A stretch of DNA of 48,124 bases from Oscillospiraceae bacterium (GCA_017532085.1 JAFXJT010000052.1:1-48124); one strand, 5' to 3'. Numbered from the stretch's first letter, positions 9,206-17,916 are shown. Notes: a model not told the origin generated them from the letters alone. Program-made: numbers and translations.

Positions 9206-10857
9206 ATAATACCTTTGAAAACCCCAATGATTCCGCTGAGGAGCGTGAGGCAGCAGCCTCTGCCGAGGAAGAATCGACCTTTGATATTTTCACTGCTGTG
9301 CATGATACCAAACCGCAGGATACGAAAAAAAAGCGTCTGAGCAAGGGCACAAAAGCTTTGCTCGGAAGTGTTGGTGTGCTGGCAGTGTTGGGCGGTGGTC
9401 TTGCAGCGCTCAAGCTGACAGAACCAGATGAGAAACCCGATGATAACAGTTCTGCTGTGACCAACGAAGCGGTTTCTCTTTGGAAGGCTGACAGTGGCGC
9501 CATCTCTCGTATCGAGGTGGAAAAGGAGAACGGCGAGCGTTATGCTGCCAATCGAAAGATCGAAGAGCAGAAAACAACGGATGCCAATGGACTGGAAACC
9601 GTGATTGAGGTAGAAAACTACTATCTTGAGGGATATGAAGATATCCCGATGAACACTGTGGATATCCGTACCTTAGCCACCCGATGCGCGTCTCTTACCT
9701 CCATTGATGTGGTGCAGAAGGACACGCCTGAAAGCGATCTGGCAAAATACGGTCTGGATCAACCGATTCGAGTAACGCTTTCTGTGGATGAACAGGATGA
9801 TATTTGCTTTTTGCTGGGAGATATTTCTCCGGTAAAAGATTACAGCTATCTGCAGGTTGAGGGCGATTCGACGGTGTATACTGTTTCCAGCGGATCCGTG
9901 GAGCCCTATCGTGCCGATATGCTTTCTTATCTGGGCACCACGGTCACACCGGAGCAGGCAGATGATGATAAGACCATAGTCGAATCGGTGCGAATCGAGC
10001 GTGCTGATCTGGATTACGATTTCTATTTTGAGTTCGATGAGTTCTTTTTGAAACACAATAACGGTGGTTCTTCGGCAGTACACGTTATGGTGGAACCCAT
10101 TCCTTGTCTATTGAATGCAGAAAACGCAGCACCTGCTACCCATGGCCTTTATGGTCTGACGGCTGCTGAGGTATTGTATCCGCATCCTACTGAGGCGCAG
10201 CTGGCTGAATGTGGTCTCGGTGACGAGGAAGCTTCCGTTACTGTCACCATGAAAACCGATGACGGAAAAACAACGGTATTTCGTATGGGTAAGAGCTATG
10301 TGAAAAAAGGCAATGCAGAGATCGGTGAGAGTGATACCACCTGCTATTACGGCTATATTGATACCGTAGACTGTATCTATGGCTTTGCTGCCGATACTGT
10401 GATTTATGAGGATATGAAGCCATCTACCGTGACTTCTATGATCGTTGTAGATACCTATGTGTGGGATATCGGCAAGCTGGTTTATAAGGCAGGCGATCTG
10501 AAGCTGGATTTCGATTGTATCGGCACCACCAAGCAGGATTTTGTTGTCACACGAGATGGCGAGCCTGTGGAGACAGAACGATTCCGTCTTTTGTATTCCT
10601 ATCTGCTGAAAACAGCTGCTGAGGATCTGATTTTGGAGGAGATTGTCCCCGAGGGAGATCCGTTGGCTTCGATTCAGTTGAAGCGTCAGGACGGCAAACG
10701 CGAGATCAATGTCGCATTTTATGATGCCGGCGGTCTGAAGGCATATATTGCTGTGAACGGTGTGGTACGATTTAAGTGTCGTATGGCGTATGTCAATACG
10801 CTGATCTCCAATATGCAGATTTTCGATACGGATCAAGACTTTACAATGTCGTGGTAA
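9202..10857 (+). CDS. DUF4340-like membrane-anchored protein of the Gld-type ABC operon
   Basis: 551 residues. An acidic cytosolic N-terminus (~45 residues), a Lys-rich stop (TKKKRLSKGTK), one membrane helix at about 52-70, then an extracytoplasmic region with repeated beta-rich units such as LATRCASLTSIDVV and ARYGLDQP-like turns (KYGLDQPIRVTLS), characteristic of DUF4340. GldG-like and DUF4340 proteins commonly accompany ABC-2 systems in gut Firmicutes. Translation is coupled to the preceding gene by an ATGA overlap with AAGGAG upstream. Molecular role unknown. Confidence 0.85.
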   Translation: MNNTFENPNDSAEEREAAASAEEESTFDIFTAVHDTKPQDTKKKRLSKGTKALLGSVGVLAVLGGGLAALKLTEPDEKPDDNSSAVTNEAVSLWKADSGAISRIEVEKENGERYAANRKIEEQKTTDANGLETVIEVENYYLEGYEDIPMNTVDIRTLATRCASLTSIDVVQKDTPESDLAKYGLDQPIRVTLSVDEQDDICFLLGDISPVKDYSYLQVEGDSTVYTVSSGSVEPYRADMLSYLGTTVTPEQADDDKTIVESVRIERADLDYDFYFEFDEFFLKHNNGGSSAVHVMVEPIPCLLNAENAAPATHGLYGLTAAEVLYPHPTEAQLAECGLGDEEASVTVTMKTDDGKTTVFRMGKSYVKKGNAEIGESDTTCYYGYIDTVDCIYGFAADTVIYEDMKPSTVTSMIVVDTYVWDIGKLVYKAGDLKLDFDCIGTTKQDFVVTRDGEPVETERFRLLYSYLLKTAAEDLILEEIVPEGDPLASIQLKRQDGKREINVAFYDAGGLKAYIAVNGVVRFKCRMAYVNTLISNMQIFDTDQDFTMSW

Positions 10858-10884
10858 GAAAAACAGAATAAGGAGGGATTCCCG

Positions 10885-11169
10885 ATGGCAGAGCAATACT
10901 TGACCTATAAGGGCAGACCCGTTGTGCGATGCGGTAAAAGTATCTATTATGGCAGCATGGCACAAGAATATGTGGTAATGATGAACGTTATCTCCGAACA
11001 GGATGACAACGGTATTGCCACCGCTACTGCGATTAAATGCTATCTGATGAAAACAGATAAAACGCTCAAGCCCATGGAGGCAATTACGCAAACCAGTGAG
11101 CGAACCAGTTTGTTCAGCGCTCTGGAGCTGGCAGCAGCGTGGCTGAATCGTGTGGAACGTGCAAGCTGA
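10885..11169 (+). CDS. Conserved-looking 94-residue protein of unknown function
   Basis: The sequence opens YLTYKGRPVVRCGKSIYYG and ends in an amphipathic helix (SALELAAAWLNRVE). No signal peptide, membrane segment or Cys cluster. The central part is beta-strand-like, suggesting a small alpha/beta domain. AAGGAGG precedes the start. It follows the ABC operon by 27 bases and is followed by a strong terminator, so it is the last gene of that transcript. I recall similar short proteins in Clostridia but know no function; a role linked to the transporter is inference from position. Confidence 0.8.
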   Translation: MAEQYLTYKGRPVVRCGKSIYYGSMAQEYVVMMNVISEQDDNGIATATAIKCYLMKTDKTLKPMEAITQTSERTSLFSALELAAAWLNRVERAS

Positions 11170-11195
11170 GAGCTTTCACATTGAGAGAAACAGCA

Positions 11196-11232
11196 AAAAA
11201 ACGGTGCAGAAATGACATTCTGCACCGTTTTT
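11196..11232 (+). terminator. Intrinsic terminator of the Gld-type ABC operon
   Basis: ACGGTGCAGAA pairs with TTCTGCACCGT around a short TGACA loop, flanked by A-rich and T-rich tracts, so it can also act on the opposite strand for the converging metallophosphoesterase gene. Confidence 0.9.
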
Positions 11233-11273
11233 GACATTTGATATCGGCGTGTTGACAAAGCCTGGCGAATTTG

Positions 11274-12434
11274 CTACAATGATGCTGTCTCATATTCGCT
11301 GCCGGATAGGGTGATAGAAACGATCTCGCTGTGCCGTGCAGTACGGAAGGGAACGCCCCATACACCGCTGCCGCTGCTGACGATCAGATGATAGGCTCCG
11401 TTGCGGTATAAGCCATAGGTGGCTTCGTTCCGTATGGCAGAAAGCAAGCCGCCCGGAGCGATCTGTCCGCCATGGGTATGACCTGAGACTTGCAGATCCA
11501 CACCCAGAGAAGCAGCTTCCTGTAATTGTGTTGGCTGATGGTCCATCAGCAACAGCGGAAGTGTTGGATCCGTTCCCTGCAACAGCGTCGAAAGCGGCAT
11601 TCGTTCCTCGGATGCATCCTTACGTCCTACGAGAATCAGCTTGTTTGCAAGGATATGATGGCTGTCTTCCAGCACCGTGATTCCAATGGCTTCCAGTGCG
11701 GTACGGATTTTGTCGTTTTCCTTGTGGCTGTGTTCGTGATTGCCATACACATAATACACGCCAAGTGGTGCCTGCAGCGCAGACAGTGTGGCATAAGCAT
11801 CTTGCTGCTGCCGGATGGTGCTGTTTTCATCAAACAGATCTCCGGCAAGCAGAATCAGATCGGGCTGCTGCTGATTGGCTAAGGCAACGGTTCTTTTCAG
11901 ATGAGAGGGCAGCAGCGCAGTGCCTTCGTGCTGATCAGATAGCAGCACAACGCGCAGCGGAGTCTCCATGGGCTTTTCAATTTGGATATGATATTCCGTA
12001 ACAGAAAGCCGTTCTGCATTGAAGATACCGTAGCTTGTGACAATTCCCGTAATCAGCATAAGGAGCAGACTCCAATAGCGGAATCCCGCCAGAAAGGTTT
12101 GCATCCGATTGCCTTTTGGCAAAAGTCGAAGCAGCAATTGCAGCAGATCAGCGCCCAGAAACAGCATAAGACAGGTGGTTTGAACACCCAGTGCGATCGC
12201 ACCCATCAAAAGAAATCCTTTTTGCAGGATGGGAATATGCGGCAATATGGCACCGCTTGCCATACAGAATAATGTGAATAATGAGATGCCGATGCTCAGA
12301 CCCCATAGCGTTTGATCGCCTAAGCTGTGCGGATCGGTATGGTACAATGATACGATATGCTTAAGAATATAATACTGTACAAAAATATAGCATAAAACGG
12401 CTACACCGCCTGCTAACAGGATATGAAAACGCAT
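11274..12434 (-). CDS. Membrane-anchored metallophosphoesterase
   Basis: 386 residues. Four hydrophobic helices fill the first ~140 residues (about 5-28, 44-64, 73-100, 117-138); the catalytic domain follows with intact motifs: LLSDQHEG (SDxH), LLAGDLFDE (GD), YGNHEHSH (GNHE), MDHQP and SGHTHGGQ (GHxH). This is the YaeI/YkoQ-like arrangement in which a calcineurin-like phosphoesterase is tethered to the membrane. AGGGGG lies just upstream of the start and a promoter is visible at 12455-12484. Substrate unknown; some relatives act on lipid-linked phosphates. It is a useful intact control for the degenerate phosphoesterase at 16202. Confidence 0.93.
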   Translation of the reverse strand: MRFHILLAGGVAVLCYIFVQYYILKHIVSLYHTDPHSLGDQTLWGLSIGISLFTLFCMASGAILPHIPILQKGFLLMGAIALGVQTTCLMLFLGADLLQLLLRLLPKGNRMQTFLAGFRYWSLLLMLITGIVTSYGIFNAERLSVTEYHIQIEKPMETPLRVVLLSDQHEGTALLPSHLKRTVALANQQQPDLILLAGDLFDENSTIRQQQDAYATLSALQAPLGVYYVYGNHEHSHKENDKIRTALEAIGITVLEDSHHILANKLILVGRKDASEERMPLSTLLQGTDPTLPLLLMDHQPTQLQEAASLGVDLQVSGHTHGGQIAPGGLLSAIRNEATYGLYRNGAYHLIVSSGSGVWGVPFRTARHSEIVSITLSGSEYETASL

Positions 12435-12454
12435 AATTCGCCCCCTTTTTCTTT

Positions 12455-12484
12455 AGTATAACATATCCTGTGAGCAGGCTGCAA
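12455..12484 (-). promoter_or_regulatory. Promoter of the membrane metallophosphoesterase gene
   Basis: On the minus strand TTGCAG (12479-12484) and TATACT (12455-12460) are separated by 18 bases. The predicted transcript would start near 12448 and give a leader of only ~14 bases that contains the ribosome site. Confidence 0.6.
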
Positions 12485-12548
12485 GCCACAAAATTTTCCG
12501 TTTCTCAATGCGGAATCCGCAAATGGAACCGAAAGGAGTATATGATCT

Positions 12549-13031
12549 ATGGCTACCCCACAAAAGACCAATGCCATGCGTATTCTGGAACAAAAGAAGC
12601 TGGCACATCGCTGCATCTATTATGACTGCAAAGAATTTACTGATGCTGTACAGATTGCGGCTATGTTGGGTCAATCGATCGAGCAAACCTTCAAAACATT
12701 GATGTGTATCGGAAAAAGCGGAGGATATTATGCGTTTGTAATTCCGGGAGCTGCTGCCTTGGATCTGAAAAAGGCTGCGGTTTGTATCGGAGAAAAATCT
12801 GTGAGCTTGCTGCCTGTCAAAGAGATTCAAGCGGTAACGGGCTATATCCGCGGCGGGTGTACTGCCATTGGCATGAAAAAAGAGTATCCTGTTGTCTTGG
12901 ATGCACATGCTGCTGCCTTTGAAGAGATTATTATCAGCGGTGGTCGGCTCGGCACAGAGATTCTGCTTTCTCCCGATGTATTCTTAAAAGCTACCAATGG
13001 CAAAATGGCGGCTGTTATCATTGAGCCGTAA
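12549..13031 (+). CDS. YbaK/EbsC-type aminoacyl-tRNA deacylase
   Basis: 160 residues matching the YbaK family, which hydrolyses Cys-tRNA(Pro) and related mischarged tRNAs in the cytosol. Family features are KTNAMRILE at the start, FKTLMC (the conserved Lys-Thr region), YYAFVIPGAAALDLKKAA, GYIRGGCTAIGMKK and the C-terminal GGRLGTEILLSPDVFLK. AAAGGAG is upstream at the right distance. GH43 begins 18 bases downstream, so the two are probably co-transcribed although functionally unrelated. Confidence 0.92.
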   Translation: MATPQKTNAMRILEQKKLAHRCIYYDCKEFTDAVQIAAMLGQSIEQTFKTLMCIGKSGGYYAFVIPGAAALDLKKAAVCIGEKSVSLLPVKEIQAVTGYIRGGCTAIGMKKEYPVVLDAHAAAFEEIIISGGRLGTEILLSPDVFLKATNGKMAAVIIEP

Positions 13032-13049
13032 CAGGAAAAGGAGCTGCCG

Positions 13050-14573
13050 ATGAAATATCAGAATCCGATTATCACGGGATGTTATCCCGATCCCAGTATT
13101 TGTCGCTGCGGCGATAGGTACTATATGGTTTGCAGTTCCTTTCAGTTTTTCCCCGGTGTTCCGCTGTTTGAAAGCAAGGATCTGATCCATTGGACGCAGA
13201 TCGGTCACGTGCTGACAAGAGCTTCTCAGCTTCCTTTGGAGGGTGCCGGTTCAACTGGTGGAATTTATGCCCCCACAATCCGCTGTCACAAAGGCAGATT
13301 TTATATGGTTACCACCAACGTCACACACGGCGGTAATTTTTATGTCTATACGGATGATATTTATGGTGCTTGGTCAGAGCCGATCTATGTGGATCAAGAT
13401 GGCATTGATCCTTCTTTGTATTTTGAGGAGGATCGTGCATATTTCATGAGCAATGGTACGGATGCAGCAGGAACTTGTGGGATTATTCAATGTGAGATTG
13501 ATCTTGCTACCGGCAAAAAACTGACTCCCGGACGTTGTATCTGGCAGGGAACCGGCGGCAGATTTCTGGAGAGTCCACATTTGTATCGGATCCATGGCAG
13601 CTATTATCTGATGGCTTCTGAGGGCGGAACCGAGTATGGGCATATGGTGGTATATGCCAAGGGCGAAACACCCTATGGACCTTTTGTATCATATGATCAG
13701 AATCCGGTTCTGACCAATCGGAATCTGGGCGGATATGTGTTGCAAGGCTGTGGTCATGCGGATCTTACAGAGGATGCCAACGGCAATTGGTGGATGGTGC
13801 ATCTTTGCTTTCGACAGATTGATCCATGGGTGATGCATCATATTACCGGTCGAGAGGTTGCTTTGGTGCCTGTGACTTTTGATGCGGATGGTTGGTTTAC
13901 GGCAGGCATTAACGGCACCACGCCCATATGCCTTGAAACCGATCGTTTGCCGGAGCATCTTGTGCAGCAGCATTGGGATATCATGGATCTGCATAATACC
14001 CGTATTGGTATGGAATGGTGCTTTTTACAGAATCCCCATCCGGAGCAGTATCGGTTTGCAAACGGCAGTCTCTCGCTTTGCGGAACCAAAACAACGCTTT
14101 CTTCTCAGCAGGATTCTCCGACTTTTGTGGGAATCCGTCAAAAGGCGATGCAGTTTGAAGTCACTTGTATCATGGATTGTGCTGCGCAGGAAGCAGGTTT
14201 GACACTGTATATGACACCAACACAGCATTATGATTTGTTTTTGTGTCAAAGGGAAGAACAGCTTACACTTACTCGGCGTGCACAGCTTGGCAGTATCGTG
14301 CACAATGCACCTGTGATTTCTTTGCCTGCGCATACAAAGACAGTATGCCTGCATATCAAAGGGGAGAATTTTGTTTATCGGTTTTCGGCTGAATGCAATG
14401 GAATATCCTATGATTTGGGTGCCTTGGAGACGAAATATCTCTCTGCAGAGGTAGCCGGTAATTTCACAGGCGTGATGATCGGTCTGTATGCCGTGCAAGG
14501 TCAGCAGCAGCAGCCTGCATGGACAACGATCTCCGAGTTTTCTTGCCGTAATCTTGAGACATTGAAGCAATAA
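13050..14573 (+). CDS. Glycoside hydrolase family 43 (beta-xylosidase / arabinofuranosidase type), cytosolic
   Basis: 507 residues. An N-terminal five-bladed beta-propeller starts NPIITGCYPDPSICR, where the Asp of PDPS is the expected general base; GIDPSLYFE carries the pKa-modulating Asp (about residue 115) and FLESPHLYR the general-acid Glu (about 174). From about residue 320 a C-terminal beta-sandwich of the type found in xylan-active GH43 enzymes follows. No signal peptide is present, so it should act on imported xylo- or arabino-oligosaccharides. AAAGGAG precedes the start. Exact linkage specificity cannot be told from the sequence. Confidence 0.93.
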   Translation: MKYQNPIITGCYPDPSICRCGDRYYMVCSSFQFFPGVPLFESKDLIHWTQIGHVLTRASQLPLEGAGSTGGIYAPTIRCHKGRFYMVTTNVTHGGNFYVYTDDIYGAWSEPIYVDQDGIDPSLYFEEDRAYFMSNGTDAAGTCGIIQCEIDLATGKKLTPGRCIWQGTGGRFLESPHLYRIHGSYYLMASEGGTEYGHMVVYAKGETPYGPFVSYDQNPVLTNRNLGGYVLQGCGHADLTEDANGNWWMVHLCFRQIDPWVMHHITGREVALVPVTFDADGWFTAGINGTTPICLETDRLPEHLVQQHWDIMDLHNTRIGMEWCFLQNPHPEQYRFANGSLSLCGTKTTLSSQQDSPTFVGIRQKAMQFEVTCIMDCAAQEAGLTLYMTPTQHYDLFLCQREEQLTLTRRAQLGSIVHNAPVISLPAHTKTVCLHIKGENFVYRFSAECNGISYDLGALETKYLSAEVAGNFTGVMIGLYAVQGQQQQPAWTTISEFSCRNLETLKQ

Positions 14574-14581
14574 AAACATCA

Positions 14582-14622
14582 AAAATGCCGCTTTGACCGA
14601 TTGGGTCAAGGCGGCATTTTGT
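14582..14622. terminator. Bidirectional terminator between GH43 and the divergent carboxypeptidase homologue
   Basis: AAAATGCCGC and TTGACC pair with GGTCAA and GCGGCATTTT around a GATT loop, giving a stem of about 16 pairs with A- and T-rich flanks. It lies between convergent genes and can serve both. Confidence 0.88.
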
Positions 14623-14647
14623 GGATGCGGTGCATCGTGTTTTGTGA

Positions 14648-16030
14648 TTATCTGCGATCAGAACCTCTGCCGCTGACACGGCGGGGACGCTGCTGCTTCT
14701 GCTTTTTATATAGCACAAAGAAGACAATGCATACTATGACATAAAGCAGTGTCAATATCAATGCAGAGAGCAGTGCAATCTTTAGAAACTGGGAAGTGAA
14801 AAATCCGGGGATGAGGCTCAGATTATATTTCCAAAAAGAGCGTTCCACAGAGTTTCCGGCAATCAGATCAATCTGTGCAAGGATTTCTCCGGAATGGCGC
14901 AATTGAATGGTTCCCAATTTTTGTCCCTGTTTGATAGGCGCCTGCACATTCTCGTCAATGGTAATAATGCGCTGTACCTGATTGATATCCATGGTGTTGC
15001 ACCAGATACAGGAATACCCTTCTGCCGGCTTGAGAATCACATAATTACTGCCATCGGCATTGGCGACTTCCACTTCATCAATTTCTGTATTGGTTGTCAG
15101 CACTTTTTCATAGGTAAGATGTGAGAACGCCCAATTGACAATAGTGCGGGCATCCTCAAGATGATAAAAATGATTACTGCCATTTTCATCATACATTGGT
15201 GCATTCAGACAGACCAGCAAATAATTATTTCCGTCACGAGATGCTTTGCAGGCAATGGCTCTGCCGCCCTCTTGCAGATTACCGGTTTTGATACCGCGCA
15301 CTCCGGGACAATAATATTTGGTATCCGGATCATACATGGTGTTGGAATGACTCCAAGCCCATGTTTCACTTTTTCCTTTCGTCTCTGCATTGGCAGGCGT
15401 ATAATTGGTTGCACAAGCGATTTTTTCAAATTGCGGTACGGACATGGCATAATACAGCATCCGAATCATATCACGGGCTGTGGTAACCTGCCGTGCGCTG
15501 TATAAGCCGGTGACATTGGTGAATCTTGTGTTCTGCATACCCAGTGCGGCAGCCTTTTCGTTCATTTTTTCCACAAGCACCGATTCATCACCGTTGCCGA
15601 AATAATGAGAAAGCATCATGGCAGCTTCGCAGGAAGAAGTCAGCAGCATGGCATACAGCAGATCTTCAACGGTCAGCGTATCGCCGGCATTGATTCCGGC
15701 ATAGCGCAGATCGGTAGGATAATCATAATCCGAAAGCGGATCGAACATGCTTTGTTCTGCGGTTATTGTTTCACCGGAAATATTGATGCCGCTTTCTAAA
15801 ATCACAATTGCCGCCATTACCTGCGTCAGAGTTGCCGGCATTTCTTTCATATCGGCATTTTTTTCATAGACAATCGTATTGAGATCCATATTGAGCAGGA
15901 CCGCCGCTTCACTGGCAACAGGCTCCGTTGGAGCAAAACTCAGTGCCTTAGCGTGATCTGTCGGCAACAGTCCGATACAAAACGTCAGTGTTACGAGAAA
16001 GGATATGATTCGAAGGGGCAGATGTTTCAT
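14648..16030 (-). CDS. D-Ala-D-Ala carboxypeptidase homologue lacking the SxxK catalytic residues
   Basis: 460 residues with a signal peptide (about 1-29), a DacA/PBP5-type domain, a C-terminal beta domain and a membrane helix near 417-441 followed by a basic tail. The family's active-site S-x-x-K is replaced: the aligned stretch reads EMPATLTQVMAA, giving Thr67 for Ser and Gln70 for Lys, with one residue fewer than the intact paralogue at 25719 (LPMASTTKIMTT). The second motif is SSC (132-134) rather than SGN, while KTG (248-250) is kept. The reading frame is intact, so this may be a non-enzymatic peptidoglycan-binding protein. The start at 16030 has AGGAGAGG; a longer in-frame ORF upstream crosses the divergent promoter region and is rejected. 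Confidence 0.9.
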   Translation of the reverse strand: MKHLPLRIISFLVTLTFCIGLLPTDHAKALSFAPTEPVASEAAVLLNMDLNTIVYEKNADMKEMPATLTQVMAAIVILESGINISGETITAEQSMFDPLSDYDYPTDLRYAGINAGDTLTVEDLLYAMLLTSSCEAAMMLSHYFGNGDESVLVEKMNEKAAALGMQNTRFTNVTGLYSARQVTTARDMIRMLYYAMSVPQFEKIACATNYTPANAETKGKSETWAWSHSNTMYDPDTKYYCPGVRGIKTGNLQEGGRAIACKASRDGNNYLLVCLNAPMYDENGSNHFYHLEDARTIVNWAFSHLTYEKVLTTNTEIDEVEVANADGSNYVILKPAEGYSCIWCNTMDINQVQRIITIDENVQAPIKQGQKLGTIQLRHSGEILAQIDLIAGNSVERSFWKYNLSLIPGFFTSQFLKIALLSALILTLLYVIVCIVFFVLYKKQKQQRPRRVSGRGSDRR

Positions 16031-16072
16031 TGCAAACCTCTCCTGTTCCAAGTAATTTTTCCGGTTGTCTTT

Positions 16073-16101
16073 ATTATAACAGATTTCTTGCAAAAATGGA
16101 A
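16073..16101 (-). promoter_or_regulatory. Probable promoter of the carboxypeptidase homologue
   Basis: The minus strand has a perfect TATAAT at 16073-16078. The -35 region at the expected 17-base distance (TTCCAT) is a weak match. The position, ~45 bases upstream of the start codon, is right. Confidence 0.5.
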
Positions 16102-16130
16102 TACCTTTTTGCGTTTTTTTCGCAAAATGG

Positions 16131-16159
16131 TTTACGAATCGGAAAAAATATGCTACAAT
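16131..16159 (+). promoter_or_regulatory. Promoter of the cytosolic phosphoesterase / mscS operon
   Basis: TTTACG (16131-16136) and TACAAT (16154-16159) are 17 bases apart, ~43 bases upstream of the TTG start and divergent from the carboxypeptidase promoter. Confidence 0.65.
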
Positions 16160-16201
16160 AGCAATGTTCCCTTGATCACTGAGAAGAAAGGAGAGAAGCA
16201 A

Positions 16202-16936
16202 TTGGTTTATATCACGGGAGATACACATGGAGATATGAAAAGATTCCGACATCCGCTGCTGAAAAAAGCGACATCAGAGGATGTTCTGATTATATGCGGT
16301 GATTTCGGCTTTTTCTGGGATGATTCCAAGCAAGAGCAAAAACTTCGGAAAAAGCTTGCTGCACTGCGCTATACCGTTGCATTTGTGGATGGCTGTCATG
16401 AAAACTATGATCTGCTGGAACAATATCCTACACAGGAATGGAACGGCGGTATGGCAAGAATCATTGCTCCGAATCTGGTACATTTGCTGCGAGGGGAGAT
16501 CTATACCATTGCAGGCCACAGTTTTTTTACCTTCGGAGGTGGTCATAGCCAAGATTTCGAGTTTCGTTCTGCCGAGCATTGGTGGGAACGGGAACAGCCA
16601 ACCTATGAGGAAATTGTGCATGCGGCTGAAACGCTCAAACAACATGGCAATCAAGTGGATTATATCATTACACATGAGCCGCCTGCATCCTTAAAAGACT
16701 GTCTGCGTGTGGATACGTTACAGCGCTTGGAAATGCATGCTTTTTTTGAGGATTTGGTGCAGATTTGTCAGTTTTCGGCATGGTATTTCGGAAAATGCCA
16801 TATGAATCGTTATATCCCAATTAAGTATTATGCGCTGTTTGATGATGTGCTTGCGATTAAGAATACGCAGCGGAAATTAAAACCAGCCCAAACGGAAGGA
16901 GATTCTGTACATGTTGATCACAGCACCGACCATTGA
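16202..16936 (+). CDS. Calcineurin-like phosphoesterase homologue with altered metal-binding motifs
   Basis: 244 residues, cytosolic. Motif 1 GDTHGD (6-11) and motif 2 CGDFGFFWD are normal, but the canonical GNHE is GCHE (Cys65) and the expected GHxH near the end is GKCH (Lys198), so two classical metal ligands are changed. The middle contains FFTFGGGHSQD and ITHEPP as in the intact family. The start is a TTG at 16202 preceded by AAAGGAGAG; no ATG lies in a suitable place and the upstream in-frame extension runs through the promoter. The end overlaps mscS by 26 bases. It could be inactive, could use different metals, or belong to a subfamily with other ligands. Confidence 0.85.
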   Translation: MVYITGDTHGDMKRFRHPLLKKATSEDVLIICGDFGFFWDDSKQEQKLRKKLAALRYTVAFVDGCHENYDLLEQYPTQEWNGGMARIIAPNLVHLLRGEIYTIAGHSFFTFGGGHSQDFEFRSAEHWWEREQPTYEEIVHAAETLKQHGNQVDYIITHEPPASLKDCLRVDTLQRLEMHAFFEDLVQICQFSAWYFGKCHMNRYIPIKYYALFDDVLAIKNTQRKLKPAQTEGDSVHVDHSTDH

Positions 16937-17768
16937 AGCCGGAGAACAAATTATAAAAGACACTGCCGGTGTTCTGAATGGTCTATGGAACCGGTTTGAA
17001 TCCTTTTTGCCCACATTATTGCTTGCAGTGGTTGTTTTTGCAGTAGGTATGCTGCTTTCCCGTTTCATTTTGAAGATCATATCCCGTGCGATGAAGCGTG
17101 CCAATGCAGAGGGTACTGCCACAAGCTTTGTCAAATCCTTGCTGCAGATTCTTTTGTATACGCTGCTGGGGATTATCTGCCTGAGCATTTTGGGCGTTCC
17201 GATGACCAGTATCATTACTGTGGTCGGCGCTGCCGGTCTGGCGGTGGGCCTTGCTTTACAGGATAGCTTATCCAATCTTGCCGGCGGATTCATTCTTTTG
17301 TTTGCAAAGCCCTTCAAGGCAGGTGACTATATCATTGCAGGCGGAATGGAAGGCCATGTGGAATCTGTTTCCATTTTGTATACGAATATCATCACCAGAG
17401 ATAACCGTTCGGTTTATCTGCCCAACGGTATGCTTTCTTCGGGTCAGATGACCAATCTTTCACAGCGCGGCACGTTGCGAGTGAGCGTACCCCTTGCTAT
17501 CGCTTATGATGCGGATTTTGATAAGGCAAGAGAGGTGCTGCTTGCTGTGCTGCGGGAAAATCCGAAGATCTTGAAAACACCGGATCCTGTTGTAGCGATG
17601 TCCGGTCACGGAGACAATGCGATACAACTCAGTGCCGGATTCTGGGTCAACAGCGAGGATTATTTTGCAGTGTCAGGTTCGGTATATGAAGCTGCAAAAC
17701 ATGCCCTGGATGCCAATGGCATCGAAATTCCTTATCCGCAGATTTGTGTGCATCCGACAGAGAAATAA
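16911..17768 (+). CDS. mscS: Small-conductance mechanosensitive channel, MscS family
   Basis: 285 residues; a heptameric channel in the cell membrane that releases solutes on hypo-osmotic shock. TM1 is at about 30-55, TM2 at about 74-95, and the pore helix TM3 carries the Gly/Ala-rich AAGLAVGLALQDSLSNLAGG (about 108-127). The beta domain with ILYTNIITRDNRSVYLPNG and the alpha/beta vestibule domain follow. The length matches E. coli MscS. AAGGAG precedes the ATG inside the phosphoesterase gene, implying co-translation. Confidence 0.95.
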   Translation: MLITAPTIEAGEQIIKDTAGVLNGLWNRFESFLPTLLLAVVVFAVGMLLSRFILKIISRAMKRANAEGTATSFVKSLLQILLYTLLGIICLSILGVPMTSIITVVGAAGLAVGLALQDSLSNLAGGFILLFAKPFKAGDYIIAGGMEGHVESVSILYTNIITRDNRSVYLPNGMLSSGQMTNLSQRGTLRVSVPLAIAYDADFDKAREVLLAVLRENPKILKTPDPVVAMSGHGDNAIQLSAGFWVNSEDYFAVSGSVYEAAKHALDANGIEIPYPQICVHPTEK

Positions 17769-17916
17769 TAACCCATGCTATGATGAGACAGATGAAATAC
17801 TCCGCGCTTTTTGGACTGTGAAGGATGCTTCTGAATATCCGGACAAATCCTAGATTCAAACTGGATTTTTGATGCAGTATACGACGAAAAAAACCTGCTT
17901 CTTTTTGCGAATCTTC

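Noticed and set aside
14648-16252. N-terminally extended form of the carboxypeptidase homologue
   Set aside because: The extension crosses the divergent promoters and the phosphoesterase start; the internal ATG at 16030 has an AGGAGAGG site and a signal peptide.
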